A stretch of 64,000 bases of DNA, taken from the NCBI GenBank assembly GCA_039679945.1, contig JBDKTY010000067.1:57453-121452 (forward strand), in the 5' to 3' direction. The notes under the pieces are model-generated. The model saw only the letters and a program-made list of their open reading frames with translations, was not told the origin of the DNA and searched no databases. Shown in pieces: positions 1 through 9,154 of this stretch; the stretch's first letter is position 1, and the number at the start of each line of letters is the position of its first letter. Both the position numbers and the translations under genes were made by a program. The stretch is from SbD1 sp039679945. GTDB taxonomy: Bacteria; Desulfobacterota; Syntrophobacteria; Syntrophobacterales; Syntrophobacteraceae.

Positions 1-8
1 CGTAGAAA

Positions 9-1019
9 ATGAAAGAGGCAGTTCAAAATCTCCTCGACTCGGCTTCCCGCGAGGTGTCCGGACTGGGAGAAGACCCGAAGGCCCTGGATCTTGCCAGGAT
101 ACGCTTCCTGGGCAGAAAGGGCGAACTGGCGCAACTCTTCAAACAACTCGGGCAAACACCGGAGCAGGAACGCCGCGAAGCCGGCAGGCTGCTTAATGAA
201 GCCAAATCCCGGCTCGAATCGATCTTTTCCGACGCGGCCGAGAGAATAGAAAAACAGGCAGCCGGCAGGCGCGAAGCTATCGATGTGACCGTTCCGGGAA
301 GACTGCCTCCCGCGGGACGTTTGCACCCGATAACCCAGGTCGCCCTTGAAATCACCCGGATCTTCAACTGGCTCGGGTTCGAGGCGGTCGAAGGTCCCGA
401 GATCGAGCTGGACTACTACAATTTCGAAGCCCTCAATATCCCGCGGGACCACCCTGCCCGCGACATGCAGGACACCTTTTACATCTCCGAAGACGTCGTG
501 TTGCGCACCCATACATCCCCTCTCCAGGTAAGGGTGATGGAGAAGCGCCGACCGCCGATCCGCATCATCGCCCCGGGCCGGACCTACCGTTGCGATTCCG
601 ATGTGACCCATACGCCCATGTTTCACCAGGTCGAGGGCCTGATGGTGGGAGAGGGAATTTCCTTCGGCGATTTGAAAGGCATTCTCACCACTTTTGTCCA
701 CCAGATGTTCGGGCCCAACGTCGGATTGCGTTTCCGGCCAAGCTTTTTCCCTTTCACCGAACCGAGCGCCGAGGTGGACATCCAGTGCGTGATGTGCCAT
801 GGGCAGGGATGTCGTGTCTGCTCGCAAACGGGATGGCTGGAAATACTCGGGTCCGGAATGGTTGACCCCGCGGTATATAAATACGTGGACTACGACCCTG
901 AAAAGGTGACGGGGTTTGCCTTCGGCATGGGGATCGAACGCATCGCCATGCTGAAGCTGGGAATTGACGACCTGCGTCTTTTTTATGAAAACGACCTCCG
1001 GTTCCTGAGCCAATTCTGA
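9..1019 (+). CDS. pheS: Phenylalanine--tRNA ligase alpha subunit
   Basis: Catalytic alpha subunit of the cytoplasmic (alpha-beta)2 phenylalanyl-tRNA synthetase, which charges tRNA-Phe. The 336 residues match the usual length of about 330-350. A helical N-terminal arm (residues 1-90) precedes the class II catalytic core. Class II motif 2 is visible around residues 190-212 (GRTYRCD, THTPMFHQVEG). The Cys-rich insert CVMCHGQGCRVC near residue 257 is typical of many bacterial PheS. Motif 3 (GFAFGMGIERIAM) lies near the C-terminus. The start is close to the window edge, so an upstream leader cannot be judged. pheT follows after a 192-bp gap that contains a possible terminator hairpin, so the two genes may not be strictly co-expressed. 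Confidence 0.97.
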   Translation: MKEAVQNLLDSASREVSGLGEDPKALDLARIRFLGRKGELAQLFKQLGQTPEQERREAGRLLNEAKSRLESIFSDAAERIEKQAAGRREAIDVTVPGRLPPAGRLHPITQVALEITRIFNWLGFEAVEGPEIELDYYNFEALNIPRDHPARDMQDTFYISEDVVLRTHTSPLQVRVMEKRRPPIRIIAPGRTYRCDSDVTHTPMFHQVEGLMVGEGISFGDLKGILTTFVHQMFGPNVGLRFRPSFFPFTEPSAEVDIQCVMCHGQGCRVCSQTGWLEILGSGMVDPAVYKYVDYDPEKVTGFAFGMGIERIAMLKLGIDDLRLFYENDLRFLSQF

Positions 1020-1066
1020 CCCTGAAGAGCATCCGGGGATGCAAGCACATTTGAAACTGCCATGAT

Positions 1067-1096
1067 CGCCATTCCCGGGCCGGGGTGGCGTTTTGT
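1067..1096 (+). terminator. Hairpin with T-run between pheS and pheT
   Basis: Arms CGCCA and TGGCG, with an inner CCC/GGG pairing around a short GC-rich loop, are followed directly by TTTT. It lies about 50 bp after pheS and 115 bp before pheT. It could be a weak intrinsic terminator or an attenuating hairpin that lowers pheT transcription. The T-run is short and is then broken by GTGT. Confidence 0.4.
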
Positions 1097-1211
1097 GTAC
1101 CATTGCGAAGCTGCATGCAGGATATTTGCTCGCGGTTATCGGGGAGTTTGACAGGTCTGGTTACAAAGAATCTCACAGCAACCGCACTTACGATATAGCC
1201 TTGGATTAAAC

Positions 1212-3617
1212 ATGCTTATTAGTCTCAAATGGCTCTCTGACTATGTAGAGTGCCACCTGCCGCCCCGGGAGCTGGCCGATGGCCTGACCATGACGGGTCT
1301 GGAGGCCGAGGGCCTCTGGCACCGCTACCCTCATCTGAAAGATGTCATCACGGTCCGGATAGAGTCGATCGCGCCTCATCCGAACGCCGACCGGTTGAGC
1401 ATATGTTCCGTTTCCAGCGGGAACAGCGTCTACAGGGTGGTTTGCGGAGCGCCCAACGCTCGCGCGGGCGAAATCGTCCCCCTTGCGACGGACGGGGCCG
1501 AACTCCCTTCGGGTCAGGTCCGGAAGACTTCGATACGCGGCGAGGCATCCGACGGGATGCTGTGCTCCGAGAAAGAACTCGATCTCGGAGAGGACCGGAG
1601 CGGGATATGGCTGCTGCCACCCGACACGCCGGTCGGGGTGACGCTGGATAAGGCCCTCGGTATAGAGGACGTGCTGCTGGAGATAGGCATTACTCCAAAC
1701 CGCGGCGACTGCCTCTCCATGATAGGGGTCGCGCGCGAAACCGCTTCCCTGTGCGGGACCGCCGTAAAATATCCCGCGGTATCCCTCGAAGACACCGGGC
1801 CTCCCATAGAGACTCTGGCATCCGTCACAATCGATGACCCTGCCGGGTGCCCGCGCTACACCGCCCGCCTGATTCGGGGCGTCAAAATCGGACCTTCGCC
1901 CGAATGGCTCAGGAGCCGGATTGAGGCAGTAGGCCTGCGTTCCATCAACAACATAGTGGATGTGACCAACTTTGTGATGATGGAACTGGGGCAGCCGCTG
2001 CATGCCTTCGATTTCAACAGGGTCCGCGAGCACGGGATCGTCGTTCGAAAAGCATCGCCCGGCGAGAAGTTCACGACACTTGACGGCGTGGAGCGTGAAT
2101 TGCCGGAAGGCACGGTCCTCATCTGCGACGGTGTCGGACCGGTGGCTATCGGCGGCATCATGGGCGGGCTCAATTCCGAAATCTCACCCGACACCACGGA
2201 CGTGTTGATTGAAAGCGCCTACTTTCAACCGCTTTCCATCCGCCGGAGCAGCAAGAAGCTTGGTCTCAAAACGGAGTCAAGCTACCGGTTCGAGCGTGGA
2301 ATAGACCCCGAGGGTGTCCTTCGCGCCCTGGACCGCGCGGCTCGACTCATGCAAGAGGTGGGCGGAGGTGTCATCGCTTCGGGAAGAATAGACGCCTACC
2401 CCCAAAAGCTGGAGTTCCCGGTGCTGACCCTGAGGGTCGACGCCGCGAACCGTTTTCTTGGGACGAACCTCTCCCGCGCCGAAATGCAGCGAGTTCTCGA
2501 GAGCATCGAGATTCGCGTGGAACCGCTGGACACTAACAGCCTCAAGGTTCTGGTCCCGTCCTTTCGACCGGACATCACAAGGGAAGTGGACCTTTTCGAG
2601 GAGATCGCCCGCCTTTCCGGTTATGATGCTATTCCGGTCACGAGCCCCGCGGTTGTCGCGGAATCCGCGTCCGCCAATCCGCACCAGGCGGCAAGGCACG
2701 ATATCAAGCGGCTCCTCGCCAGTGCGGGCTTCTTCGAGGTCATCAACTACTCTTTTATTTCCCTCGAATCTCTTAAGAAGCTCCGGTACGCGGAAGGTGA
2801 CCCCAGGCTCAATCCCGTAAGGCTCAGGAATCCGCTCAGCGATGAGCAGGCTGTCATGCGCACAAGCCTCATTCCGGGTCTTCTCATGAATGCCCGGTAC
2901 AATTTCGATCGCCGGTCCGAGGACCTTCGGATTTTCGAGCTGAGCAAGGTATTTCTGCCCCGTGAAGGGGAACTGCTGGCGAACGAACCTCACCACATCG
3001 CCGGCGCGATGGCCGGCCGGCGGGTTTCGCAGCTTCTCCACGGCAAGGATGAGGAGATCGACTACGCCGATGTCAAGGGTGTGGTGGAAAGCGTTCTCAA
3101 CTTCCTGAGAATCAACGGCGCCAGGTTCAGAGCCGAGGCGATTCCTCCCTGGCTGGATCAATATGCATCCGCTTCCATATTCGTTGGCGACGAGCGCGTT
3201 GGGGAACTGGGCGGAATACATCCCGAGGTAGCCGAAAGCTTCGATCTCAAGCGTGCCGTATACATTTTCCGGCTCAACTTCGAGCGGCTCTTTGCTCTGA
3301 AGGGTCCGGAACCTTTCTTCGCGAGCCTGCCGAAGTTTCCGGCGGTCGCCCGTGACATGGCCCTGGTTGCCGCCGAGAAGCTGCCGGTGGAAGAGCCGCT
3401 TGACTTCATAGCGAACTTGAAGGAGCCTTTGCTCGAAAGCGTGGCTATCTTTGATATATTCCGGAGCGAACAACTCGGAGCCGATAAAAAAAGTGTAGGA
3501 TATCGACTCACATACCGTGCACCCGACCGAAGCCTCACTGACGAAGAAGTGAATGTTATTCACGAAAAGCTCGTCAAAAGGATGGTCGATAGATTTGGGG
3601 TATCCCTGAGGCAGTAG
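1212..3617 (+). CDS. pheT: Phenylalanine--tRNA ligase beta subunit
   Basis: Beta subunit of phenylalanyl-tRNA synthetase, which contributes the editing site and tRNA binding. The 801 residues equal the usual bacterial length. Visible regions in order are: an N-terminal tRNA-binding EMAP-like domain (about 40-150), the B3/B4 editing region (about 210-390, with MELGQPLHAFD and GIMGG), the B5 domain (about 400-475), a catalytic-like domain (IPGLLMNAR, FELSKVF), and a C-terminal ferredoxin-fold anticodon-binding domain (from about 705, LPKFPAVARDMALV). The PilZ gene starts 10 bp after the stop, so the two are probably co-transcribed. Confidence 0.97.
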   Translation: MLISLKWLSDYVECHLPPRELADGLTMTGLEAEGLWHRYPHLKDVITVRIESIAPHPNADRLSICSVSSGNSVYRVVCGAPNARAGEIVPLATDGAELPSGQVRKTSIRGEASDGMLCSEKELDLGEDRSGIWLLPPDTPVGVTLDKALGIEDVLLEIGITPNRGDCLSMIGVARETASLCGTAVKYPAVSLEDTGPPIETLASVTIDDPAGCPRYTARLIRGVKIGPSPEWLRSRIEAVGLRSINNIVDVTNFVMMELGQPLHAFDFNRVREHGIVVRKASPGEKFTTLDGVERELPEGTVLICDGVGPVAIGGIMGGLNSEISPDTTDVLIESAYFQPLSIRRSSKKLGLKTESSYRFERGIDPEGVLRALDRAARLMQEVGGGVIASGRIDAYPQKLEFPVLTLRVDAANRFLGTNLSRAEMQRVLESIEIRVEPLDTNSLKVLVPSFRPDITREVDLFEEIARLSGYDAIPVTSPAVVAESASANPHQAARHDIKRLLASAGFFEVINYSFISLESLKKLRYAEGDPRLNPVRLRNPLSDEQAVMRTSLIPGLLMNARYNFDRRSEDLRIFELSKVFLPREGELLANEPHHIAGAMAGRRVSQLLHGKDEEIDYADVKGVVESVLNFLRINGARFRAEAIPPWLDQYASASIFVGDERVGELGGIHPEVAESFDLKRAVYIFRLNFERLFALKGPEPFFASLPKFPAVARDMALVAAEKLPVEEPLDFIANLKEPLLESVAIFDIFRSEQLGADKKSVGYRLTYRAPDRSLTDEEVNVIHEKLVKRMVDRFGVSLRQ

Positions 3618-3627
3618 TGAGGTCGTC

Positions 3628-4011
3628 ATGGCAGAAAAAGAAGCTCAGCCGGGGAAAGACGCCGGCGCGGGAAGAAAGCCGCCCTGTGAAGTTACTTTTC
3701 ATGTGGGGGACCAGCCGTTCACGGGTACATCCATTCATTTCAGCGAGCGCGGCATCCTGGTGATGTCCAAGACCCCCGCTCCCCTCAACGCCAAGCTCAA
3801 ATTGATACTTCAGTTTCCGGGCTTCAAGAACGCGCTGGAGCTGAAAGGGGAAGTGGTTTGGAGCAACATCTACGGGGCCGGAGATTCGCTCTCGCCCAAG
3901 GGAATGGGCGTGAAGTTCATGAATGTCGAACGGGATATGGAACGGCTGCTGGCGGAGCTTGCCACGCAGTACGAGTGCGCGGGAAGCGTATACAGTTGCT
4001 ATTACACCTGA
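3628..4011 (+). CDS. PilZ domain protein
   Basis: A 127-residue single-domain protein that looks like a PilZ domain, the family that often binds cyclic di-GMP. After a polar N-terminus (residues 1-22) comes a beta-rich core: VTFHV, then TGTSIHFSERGILVMSKT (resembling the D/NxSxxG part of PilZ, here as SIHFSERG), then KLILQFPG, GEVVWSNIYG and KGMGVKFMNV. The usual RxxxR element before the core is not obvious, so c-di-GMP binding is uncertain. It starts 10 bp after pheT with GAGG just upstream, which implies co-transcription. A link between tRNA charging and c-di-GMP signalling is probably only positional. Confidence 0.8.
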   Translation: MAEKEAQPGKDAGAGRKPPCEVTFHVGDQPFTGTSIHFSERGILVMSKTPAPLNAKLKLILQFPGFKNALELKGEVVWSNIYGAGDSLSPKGMGVKFMNVERDMERLLAELATQYECAGSVYSCYYT

Positions 4012-4158
4012 TCGGATCACGGGCGAGACGCCGGTGCAAGCATCCGCCCTTGACCCGAACCGCCCATGAAAGCCGCCGATGTAATTGCATTTCTTCCCGG
4101 GTCAGACAAAAGTTCGATCCGGGAAAATTGTTTATGGGGAGCCAGCTCACAGGCGCCT

Positions 4159-4283
4159 AATACGGAATTGCGTTCAAGATGAATCTTTCCCGAGAGTGAC
4201 GGCGCCGATGAGAATTGGCTCCACCCTTCGATACCTCACGGCGAACGGGAGACGTATCATCTTGAACGCGAAATAGTATAATA
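4159..4283. repeat. MITE-like inverted-repeat element, copy A
   Basis: Perfect 13-bp inverted termini, GCGTTCAAGATGA at 4170-4182 and its reverse complement at 4257-4269. Outer flanks are TAATACGGAATT on the left and GAAATAGTATAAT on the right. The internal CTTCGATACCTCA is shared with the copy near 58.3 kb. No coding capacity, so if mobile it would depend on a transposase supplied in trans. Confidence 0.6.
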
Positions 4284-4400
4284 CGAGGTTGCGTTCAGAG
4301 GTATCCGCCATAAAAGGTGGACATCCGGGTCAACACTCGCTCGTTCATGTTTCGATACCCCGTCGCGAACGGGAGTGTATCCTCTCGAACACAAATGACT
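4284..4400. repeat. MITE-like inverted-repeat element, copy B
   Basis: Directly follows copy A. The left end GAGGTTGCGTTCAGAGG (from 4284) pairs imperfectly with GTATCCTCTCGAACAC (4376-4391). The internal TTTCGATACCCCGTCGCGAACGG resembles the corresponding part of copy A. It reads as a diverged second copy in tandem. Confidence 0.5.
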
Positions 4401-4544
4401 TTAAATGGTTCGCCACCGGGCATAAGACCACGTCATTCCGATCGGAGTCCTCGTATTCCCGGACGATAACTCCCCCCGTCCGCGCCGGGGTGCCGATAGG
4501 TGGAACGGGCCTGTGTGCGGTGGAACGTATAGAAGAGGATTCCA

Positions 4545-5090
4545 TTGAAGTTTGTTGAAATAGCACTGATAGCCGTGGCACTGGGTTGTGACGCTTTCGC
4601 CGTCGGGATGGGTGTGGGAACGAAAGCCTGTCAACCGAGGCAGGTGTTCCGGCTCTCTTTCCACTTCGGCCTCTTTCAGTTTATTATGCCGCTTCTCGGC
4701 TGGTATGCCGGCCAGAATATGGTTGGGATTGCCAGCAGGTGGGCGCCATGGATAGCCTTCGTCCTGCTGTTTGGCATCGGCGCCAGGATGGCGGGGGAAA
4801 ACCTGTTCCACAAGAAAGTCGAGAAGCCGGCCGCATGCGATCCGACCCGCGGCCTCAGCCTTGTGGTCCTGTCCCTGGCCACGAGCATCGATGCCCTGGG
4901 AGTAGGCTTCGGCATGGGCCTTCTCGGTACCGGGCTTCTATTCCCGGCATTATGGATAGGAATAACAGCCGCTGCCATGACATGGGCCGCGATGAAGCTC
5001 GGCAATCGTCTTTCGCGGCGCTTCGGCAAGTGGATGGAACTTGCCGGAGGAATCATTCTGATGGCCATTGCAGTCAAACTGGTTCTATAG
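4545..5090 (+). CDS. mntP: Manganese efflux pump MntP
   Basis: Inner-membrane Mn(II) exporter of the MntP/DUF204 family. The 181 residues are typical. Two homologous halves are visible, each with the acidic transmembrane motif needed for transport: GCDAFAVGMGVG near residue 14 and TSIDALGVGFGMG near residue 103. About six hydrophobic segments are evident. The start is TTG at 4545, chosen because AGAGGA lies 6-11 bases upstream and the protein begins directly with the first membrane segment. It is followed by purL after 15 bp, which suggests co-transcription. No yybP-ykoY manganese riboswitch was recognised upstream. Confidence 0.92.
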   Translation: MKFVEIALIAVALGCDAFAVGMGVGTKACQPRQVFRLSFHFGLFQFIMPLLGWYAGQNMVGIASRWAPWIAFVLLFGIGARMAGENLFHKKVEKPAACDPTRGLSLVVLSLATSIDALGVGFGMGLLGTGLLFPALWIGITAAAMTWAAMKLGNRLSRRFGKWMELAGGIILMAIAVKLVL

Positions 5091-5105
5091 GAACGGAATC
5101 CACTC

Positions 5106-8100
5106 ATGGCGATAAGACTTGAAACAGCACTCAAGGAACATCTCTTTGACCCCGAGGGAGCGAGCCTGTGCGGGAGAGTACGGGACTACTTCGGTTGGGA
5201 AATCGGTCAGGCGCGGGTTATAAACATCCTGACTCTTGACACACGGCTGTCCGAACAGGAACTCGAAGCCGTACGCACCGAGATTTTCACAAACCCGGTG
5301 ACCCAGATTTCCTCGTACGGCGGCATCGCACGGGACTTCGACTGGGCGATCTGGGTCGGGTACAGGCCGGGCGTGCGCGATACGGCGGGAAGCGTTGCGA
5401 TCGAAGCCATATCCAATTACCTGGACAGGCCCTGCTCGCCCGATGAGGCCGCCTATACTTCCCGGCTTTTTCTTCTGCGCGATGCCACGCTCACGCGCGC
5501 CCAGACTGAAACGATCGCCCGCGAACTGCTTGCCAACGACATCATACAGCAGTGGCGCATATTCAGCCGGTCCGAATGGAACGAGAAGGAAGGAGTGGGA
5601 CTGGTAATCCCGAAAGTGCTGCTCGCTCACACGCCTTCCGTTGCCCGGATCCCGATCGAAAGTGATGAAGAACTCGCAAAACTGAGCGATGAGAGAAACC
5701 TGGCGCTCAACAGAAGTGACATCCCGGTCATTAGAGAATACTTCCGCCGCGACGATGTACTTCGCCAGCGCGCGGAGGTGGGGCTTTCCGTCCCCACCGA
5801 CGTCGAACTGGAAGCCATTTCCCAGGCCCGCAGCGATCACTGCAACCACAACACGTTTCGTGGGAAATTCCACTATCGCGACCTGGCGACCGGCGAAAGC
5901 CTTACCGTGGACAATCTTTTCAAGACGTGCATCCAGGCGCCCACGCTCGCGTTGCAGCAAGCCAAGGAATGGGTTGTCTCCGTCCTGTGGGACAATGCCG
6001 GGGTTGCGCGCTTCGACGGGGATTTCAACTACTCCGTTACCGGCGAAACTCACAACAGCCCATCCAACATGGAAGCTTACGGCGGATCGCTCACGGGCAT
6101 TGTCGGCATCTATCGGGATATCATGGGAACGGGTAAGGGTTCGCGCCTGGTTGCGGGGCTCTACGGCTTCTGCGTGGGTCCTCGGGATTACAGGGGACCT
6201 CTGCGGCCCCACCTGCATCCACGCCGGCTTCTGGACGGAATTGTGGAAGGCGTGAAGGATGGCGGGAACAAACACGGCGTTCCGACGCCCTTCGGAAATC
6301 TCTTCTTCCATCCCTCTTACCTGGGGAAATGCCTGGTATTCGTTGCATCCCTGGGAATCATGCCGCGCGCGATCAATGGCCAGCCGGTTGACCTGAAACA
6401 GCCCGGAGATGGAGACCTCATCATCATGTGCGGCGGCCGGGTCGGGAAAGACGGTATCCACGGAGTCACGGCGTCGAGCGAGAGCTATAGTGAAAGCACG
6501 CCCGCGGGGCATGTCCAGATCGGCGATCCCTACACACAGAAAAAGATGCATGATTTCCTGCTCGAGGCACGCGACGAGGAACTGATCACCTTCATTACCG
6601 ACAACGGGGGCGGAGGGCTCTCCTCCTCCGTCGGCGAATCCGCCTCCATGGCAGGCGGTGCTTATGTCGAAGTGGATAAGGTCCCGCTGAAGTACGAGGG
6701 ACTCGATGTCTGGGAGATCTGGGTATCGGAATCGCAAGAGCGCATGACGGTGGCGATCCGGCCGGAGAGTCTCGGAAGGTTCATGGAGCTTTCTCGCAGG
6801 CACGACGTGGAAAGCACGGTCATCGGGCACTACGAAAAAACAGGAAAGCTCCATCTCGTCTTCGATGGGAAGACCTGCGCGTATCTTGATCTCGAGTTCT
6901 TCTCGGAAGACTTTCCCCAGTGGGAGTTCAAGGCGGAGTGGACCCCGCCGCGAGCGCGGGGGCTGCTTGAACCGGTGCTCTCGGAACCTTCTGATTTGGG
7001 ACGCGCTCTGCACGCGCTCCTGGCAAGTCCTAACCTGTGCAGCCGGGAATGGATACAGCGCCAGTACGATCACGAAGTCCAGGGCGGCAGCGCGGTCAAG
7101 TTCATGACGGGCCGGGACCGTGACGTCCCGAATGATGCCGCTGTCATTCGGCCGGTGCTTGACAGAAATGGCGGGATTGCCCTCGCCCAGTCGTTGAATC
7201 CGACTTACTCGCAAATCGACGCCTACGAAATGGTGGCGGCAACCATTGACGAAGCTGTACGCCGTATCGTCTCGGTCGGTGGGAAGCTCGACGAAATCGG
7301 AGGAGTCGATAACTTTTGCTGGCCGAATATCCAGTACGACCCCGTTTCAAATCCCGACGGCGGGTACAAAGCCGCCCAACTGGTTCGGGCAAACTGGGCG
7401 CTCCGCGATATGTGCCTGAAGTACGGCATCCCGCTTCTTTCCGGAAAAGACAGCATGTATGTGGACGGACATCTCTCCGGCGCTTTCGGTGAGAGGCATA
7501 AGGTGAGCGGTCTGCCCACAATGCAGTTCACGGCGACGGGAATCGTTCCCGACGTTCGAAAATCCCAGACCATGGAACTCAAGAGGGCCGGGGACCTCGT
7601 CTACATTGTGGGAACAACCCGCAATGAACTCGGCGGCTCCGCTTACTATGATCTTTTCGGCTACCTGGGACTGAATGTTCCAAAGACCGATCCCGAACAG
7701 CTCCTTGCGCTGTACGGGGCGGTCGAGCGCGCTATTTCGGCGGAACTCGTGGCGTCATGCCACGGCATCTACAGGGGCGGCCTCGCGGTTCACGCCGCCA
7801 TGGCAGCTTTTGGGGGGCATCTCGGGATGACCGTGGACCTTGCCCGGGCACCGGTTGACAGTAAAGAACCGGTGGCCATATCGTCCGGGCGGACGGTCAC
7901 CCTCCGCGATGACCAGGTCCTTTTCAGCGAATCGAGCGGGCGATTCCTGGTAACCGTTCCCAAAGAGCGCCATGCCGAATTTGAAGAACTCTTCCAGGGT
8001 CTGACCTTGGGCAAGATTGGTCAAGTGACCGCTGATCCCGAATTGGTCATCGTCGGCAATTCAGGTGCCGAGCTGCTGCGGGAGAATATCTTTTCGTTAA

Positions 8101-8129
8101 GGAAATCCTGGCTGGGGAACCCCGGGTAG
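5106..8129 (+). CDS. purL: Phosphoribosylformylglycinamidine synthase, PurS-PurL fusion
   Basis: Fourth step of de novo purine synthesis: FGAR plus ATP plus glutamine-derived ammonia gives FGAM. The 1007 residues comprise two PurS-like segments (about 1-80 and 85-170), then a PurL body with two AIRS-type halves. QARSDHCNHNTFRGK near residue 240 is the linker/ATP-site signature. ETHNSPSNMEAYGG (about 317) and ITDNGGGGLSSSVG (about 498) are PurL core motifs. Canonical small PurL has ETHNHPS, and the His-to-Ser change here is, from memory, usual for this fusion. There is no glutaminase domain, so a separate PurQ must be encoded elsewhere. purE follows on the same strand after about 265 bp. Confidence 0.93.
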   Translation: MAIRLETALKEHLFDPEGASLCGRVRDYFGWEIGQARVINILTLDTRLSEQELEAVRTEIFTNPVTQISSYGGIARDFDWAIWVGYRPGVRDTAGSVAIEAISNYLDRPCSPDEAAYTSRLFLLRDATLTRAQTETIARELLANDIIQQWRIFSRSEWNEKEGVGLVIPKVLLAHTPSVARIPIESDEELAKLSDERNLALNRSDIPVIREYFRRDDVLRQRAEVGLSVPTDVELEAISQARSDHCNHNTFRGKFHYRDLATGESLTVDNLFKTCIQAPTLALQQAKEWVVSVLWDNAGVARFDGDFNYSVTGETHNSPSNMEAYGGSLTGIVGIYRDIMGTGKGSRLVAGLYGFCVGPRDYRGPLRPHLHPRRLLDGIVEGVKDGGNKHGVPTPFGNLFFHPSYLGKCLVFVASLGIMPRAINGQPVDLKQPGDGDLIIMCGGRVGKDGIHGVTASSESYSESTPAGHVQIGDPYTQKKMHDFLLEARDEELITFITDNGGGGLSSSVGESASMAGGAYVEVDKVPLKYEGLDVWEIWVSESQERMTVAIRPESLGRFMELSRRHDVESTVIGHYEKTGKLHLVFDGKTCAYLDLEFFSEDFPQWEFKAEWTPPRARGLLEPVLSEPSDLGRALHALLASPNLCSREWIQRQYDHEVQGGSAVKFMTGRDRDVPNDAAVIRPVLDRNGGIALAQSLNPTYSQIDAYEMVAATIDEAVRRIVSVGGKLDEIGGVDNFCWPNIQYDPVSNPDGGYKAAQLVRANWALRDMCLKYGIPLLSGKDSMYVDGHLSGAFGERHKVSGLPTMQFTATGIVPDVRKSQTMELKRAGDLVYIVGTTRNELGGSAYYDLFGYLGLNVPKTDPEQLLALYGAVERAISAELVASCHGIYRGGLAVHAAMAAFGGHLGMTVDLARAPVDSKEPVAISSGRTVTLRDDQVLFSESSGRFLVTVPKERHAEFEELFQGLTLGKIGQVTADPELVIVGNSGAELLRENIFSLRKSWLGNPG

Positions 8130-8300
8130 TCATCGCTGAATTTGGCCTCGGCGCTCATGGTTCAGCAGCAACCCCGATGAGGGGCTTGTTGCAGTTCCCT
8201 GTCGCCCGGCCGGTTCTATATCAGCACCAGGGTTGAACGGGCCGGTGTGCGCTGTTTTTCGACATGCGCCTTGCCACGCGCATACAGGGGTTATTATGCT

Positions 8301-8328
8301 CAGGGCGGACAGAGGGGTGAACGCCCTG
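8301..8328 (+). other. Hairpin upstream of purE
   Basis: Perfect 7-bp arms CAGGGCG and CGCCCTG enclose 14 bases, 67 bp before purE. There is no T-run, so it is unlikely to be an intrinsic terminator. It may be an mRNA structure or operator. A second hairpin-like GCAACCCC/GGGG..GTTGC lies near 8168-8196. Confidence 0.3.
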
Positions 8329-8394
8329 GTCCCATCTGTCAGTTGTGAGCCGCCACAGTATTGAGAACGAAGGTTTAGGAGGAGCAACCGAAGC

Positions 8395-8916
8395 ATGGAA
8401 AAGCCGTTGGTGGTAATCGTAATGGGGAGCGCATCGGATATTCCGGTAATGGAAAATGCTTTCCGTGTTCTCGAGAAATTCAAAGTACCCTTTGAGGCCC
8501 GGATTCTCTCCGCTCACCGAACACCCGATGAATCCGCAGTCTACTTCAAGGGGCTCGTTGAGCGCGGTGTAAAGGTCATTATAGCCGGCGCGGGCTGGGC
8601 GGCCCATCTGGCAGGCGCGGCCGCGGCTAATACGACCATCCCGGTGATAGGCGTTCCCATCGATTCTTCCCCGCTTAACGGCATGGATGCACTGTTCGCC
8701 ACGGTACAGATGCCTCCGGGAATTCCCGTTGCCACCATGGCCGTGGGTAAAGGCGGAGCATATAACGCCGCGGTATTCGCCGTCCAGATCCTCTCCCTTA
8801 TGGATACCGATCTCACAGCCCGCCTTGATGCCTTCAAGAAGAAGATGGCCGATGAAATCATAAGTGAAAAGAACAAGGAACTGCAGGATTATCTCGCCGG
8901 CCGAAAGTCCGGTTAA
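8395..8916 (+). CDS. purE: N5-carboxyaminoimidazole ribonucleotide mutase, class I PurE
   Basis: Converts N5-CAIR to CAIR in purine synthesis. The 173 residues are typical for an octameric PurE. The signature VIVMGSASDIPVM is at residues 7-19, SAHRTPDES near residue 40 and the core GAGWAAHLAG near residue 64. SAHRTP is the class I (mutase) form of the loop that separates it from AIR carboxylases. Trp replaces the more usual Gly in GAGGAAHL, a small oddity next to the active site. The start has AGGAGGAGC just upstream. It shares strand and pathway with the preceding purL. Confidence 0.94.
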   Translation: MEKPLVVIVMGSASDIPVMENAFRVLEKFKVPFEARILSAHRTPDESAVYFKGLVERGVKVIIAGAGWAAHLAGAAAANTTIPVIGVPIDSSPLNGMDALFATVQMPPGIPVATMAVGKGGAYNAAVFAVQILSLMDTDLTARLDAFKKKMADEIISEKNKELQDYLAGRKSG

Positions 8917-9049
8917 CCGGTGTCGCATTCCGTGAGTTCTTCGACGTTTAGAATGCCGTCAAAGCAGCTTCCGCGAACATTCGAGGCCGCGGAATAATAT
9001 TGAGTTATTTATGGGATGCAACACTGGCGTTCCCTTTCCCGTAAGCGGG

Positions 9050-9077
9050 GTAAACCCCGTATTCGCGTGGTAAGGCG
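9050..9077. repeat. 28-nt dispersed repeat (copy 1)
   Basis: GTAAACCCCG, ATTCGCGTG and AAGGCG occur in the same order and spacing at 17556-17583, with three substitutions. The 5' part, with the preceding GCGGGG, can form a small hairpin. It lies just upstream of the AhpD-like gene. Confidence 0.5.
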
Positions 9078-9154
9078 AGGTAATGGGTATCCCGTGGACA
9101 AAAAGGTGCCTTGACCATGCTTTTCATTCAGCCTGTTTTCCGGAGGAAGCGGAA

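Larger units (their letters stand above)
4012..4544. other. Intergenic stretch with two inverted-repeat elements
   Basis: No credible gene. The middle holds two adjacent elements of a dispersed inverted-repeat family, described separately. Between them and mntP is GC-rich sequence with small hairpin potential but no recognisable manganese riboswitch. Confidence 0.6.

Noticed and set aside
4401..4544. Possible manganese riboswitch upstream of mntP
   Set aside because: GC-rich hairpins are present, but the conserved yybP-ykoY loop sequences were not seen.
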